Below, one piece after another: positions 63,875 through 64,000 of a stretch of DNA of 64,000 nt. The stretch's first letter is position 1. Each line of letters opens with the position of its first letter. The notes under the pieces are model-generated. The model saw only the letters and a list, made by a program, of their open reading frames with translations, had not been told where the DNA came from and did not search any database. Source of the stretch: Morella rubra (taxonomy: Eukaryota; Streptophyta; Magnoliopsida; Fagales; Myricaceae); contig CM025850.1 in NCBI GenBank assembly GCA_003952965.2, positions 7,614,125 through 7,678,124 of the forward strand, read 5' to 3'. A program made the position numbers and the translations under genes.

Positions 63875-64000
63875 CTGCATCAAACAATGAAAATTCAATC
63901 AGCAATCTTATAGGAGTCTATAACTAGAATACATGCTCAAAACCTCAATGATGATGATGAGAAAAGTAAATTTGACCAATCTATATAATGGTCAAATGAT
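63875..64000. other. DEG15 intron at the window edge
   Basis: Sequence upstream (minus strand) of the exon at 63874, preceded by TGCAG. AT-rich with no open frame; the next DEG15 exon is beyond the window. Confidence 0.6.

Noticed and set aside
1-64000. CRISPR arrays, rRNA genes, intact tRNA genes, intact retroelement polyproteins
   Set aside because: None seen on either strand. Tandem repeats here are adjacent units without spacers, and the retroelement pieces are non-coding fossils.

Overview
This window is nuclear DNA of a flowering plant, most likely a eudicot. Genes have many GT-AG introns, intergenic DNA is AT-rich and full of MITEs and old LTR fragments, and the genes are plant-specific: a B3 factor of the LEC2 type, two Dof zinc-finger factors, an SBP-box (SPL) factor, a LEA protein and a plastid-targeted ribosomal protein. 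Exons were joined by hand from GT-AG sites and protein similarity recalled from memory; no alignment or database search was run.

Layout, left to right: RPS5, plastid ribosomal protein uS5 (354-2536, minus, 2 exons); about 7.5 kb with repeats but no firm gene; LEC2 (10078-13647, minus, 6 exons) with a MITE- and TRIM-loaded last intron; about 9 kb holding a decayed copy of the LEC2 5' region (near 15.7-16.3 kb), a segment duplicated from near 4.3 kb, a MITE and an LTR-like promoter block; a single-exon LEA_4 gene (22958-23689, plus); a Dof gene (28452-29369, plus); a second Dof gene (38748-39991, minus, 2 exons); a possible small peptide ORF near 41 kb; an SPL3-type SBP-box gene (48726-56665, plus) with a 7.5 kb intron, two apparent single-base frame breaks in exon 1 and a miR156 target site in its 3' UTR; a mitochondrial carrier of the BAC1 type (58312-61391, minus, 8 exons); and the 3' end of DEG15, the peroxisomal processing protease (from 63024 past the right edge, minus).

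The gene order matters. In Arabidopsis the neighbours LEC2 - Dof1.4 - DEG15 lie on chromosome 1 (At1g28300-320), and RPS5 - SPL3 - BAC1 lie on chromosome 2 (At2g33800-820). Here both sets are interleaved in 64 kb, as expected if this genome keeps an order that Arabidopsis split by duplication and reciprocal gene loss. Several genes act around seed maturation and germination (LEC2, LEA, BAC1, DEG15), but nothing in the sequence shows shared control. I found no tRNA or rRNA gene, no CRISPR array and no clearly novel multi-gene system. The most unusual items are the broken SPL reading frame, the decayed LEC2 duplicate, and the foldback repeat inside the LEC2 intron.
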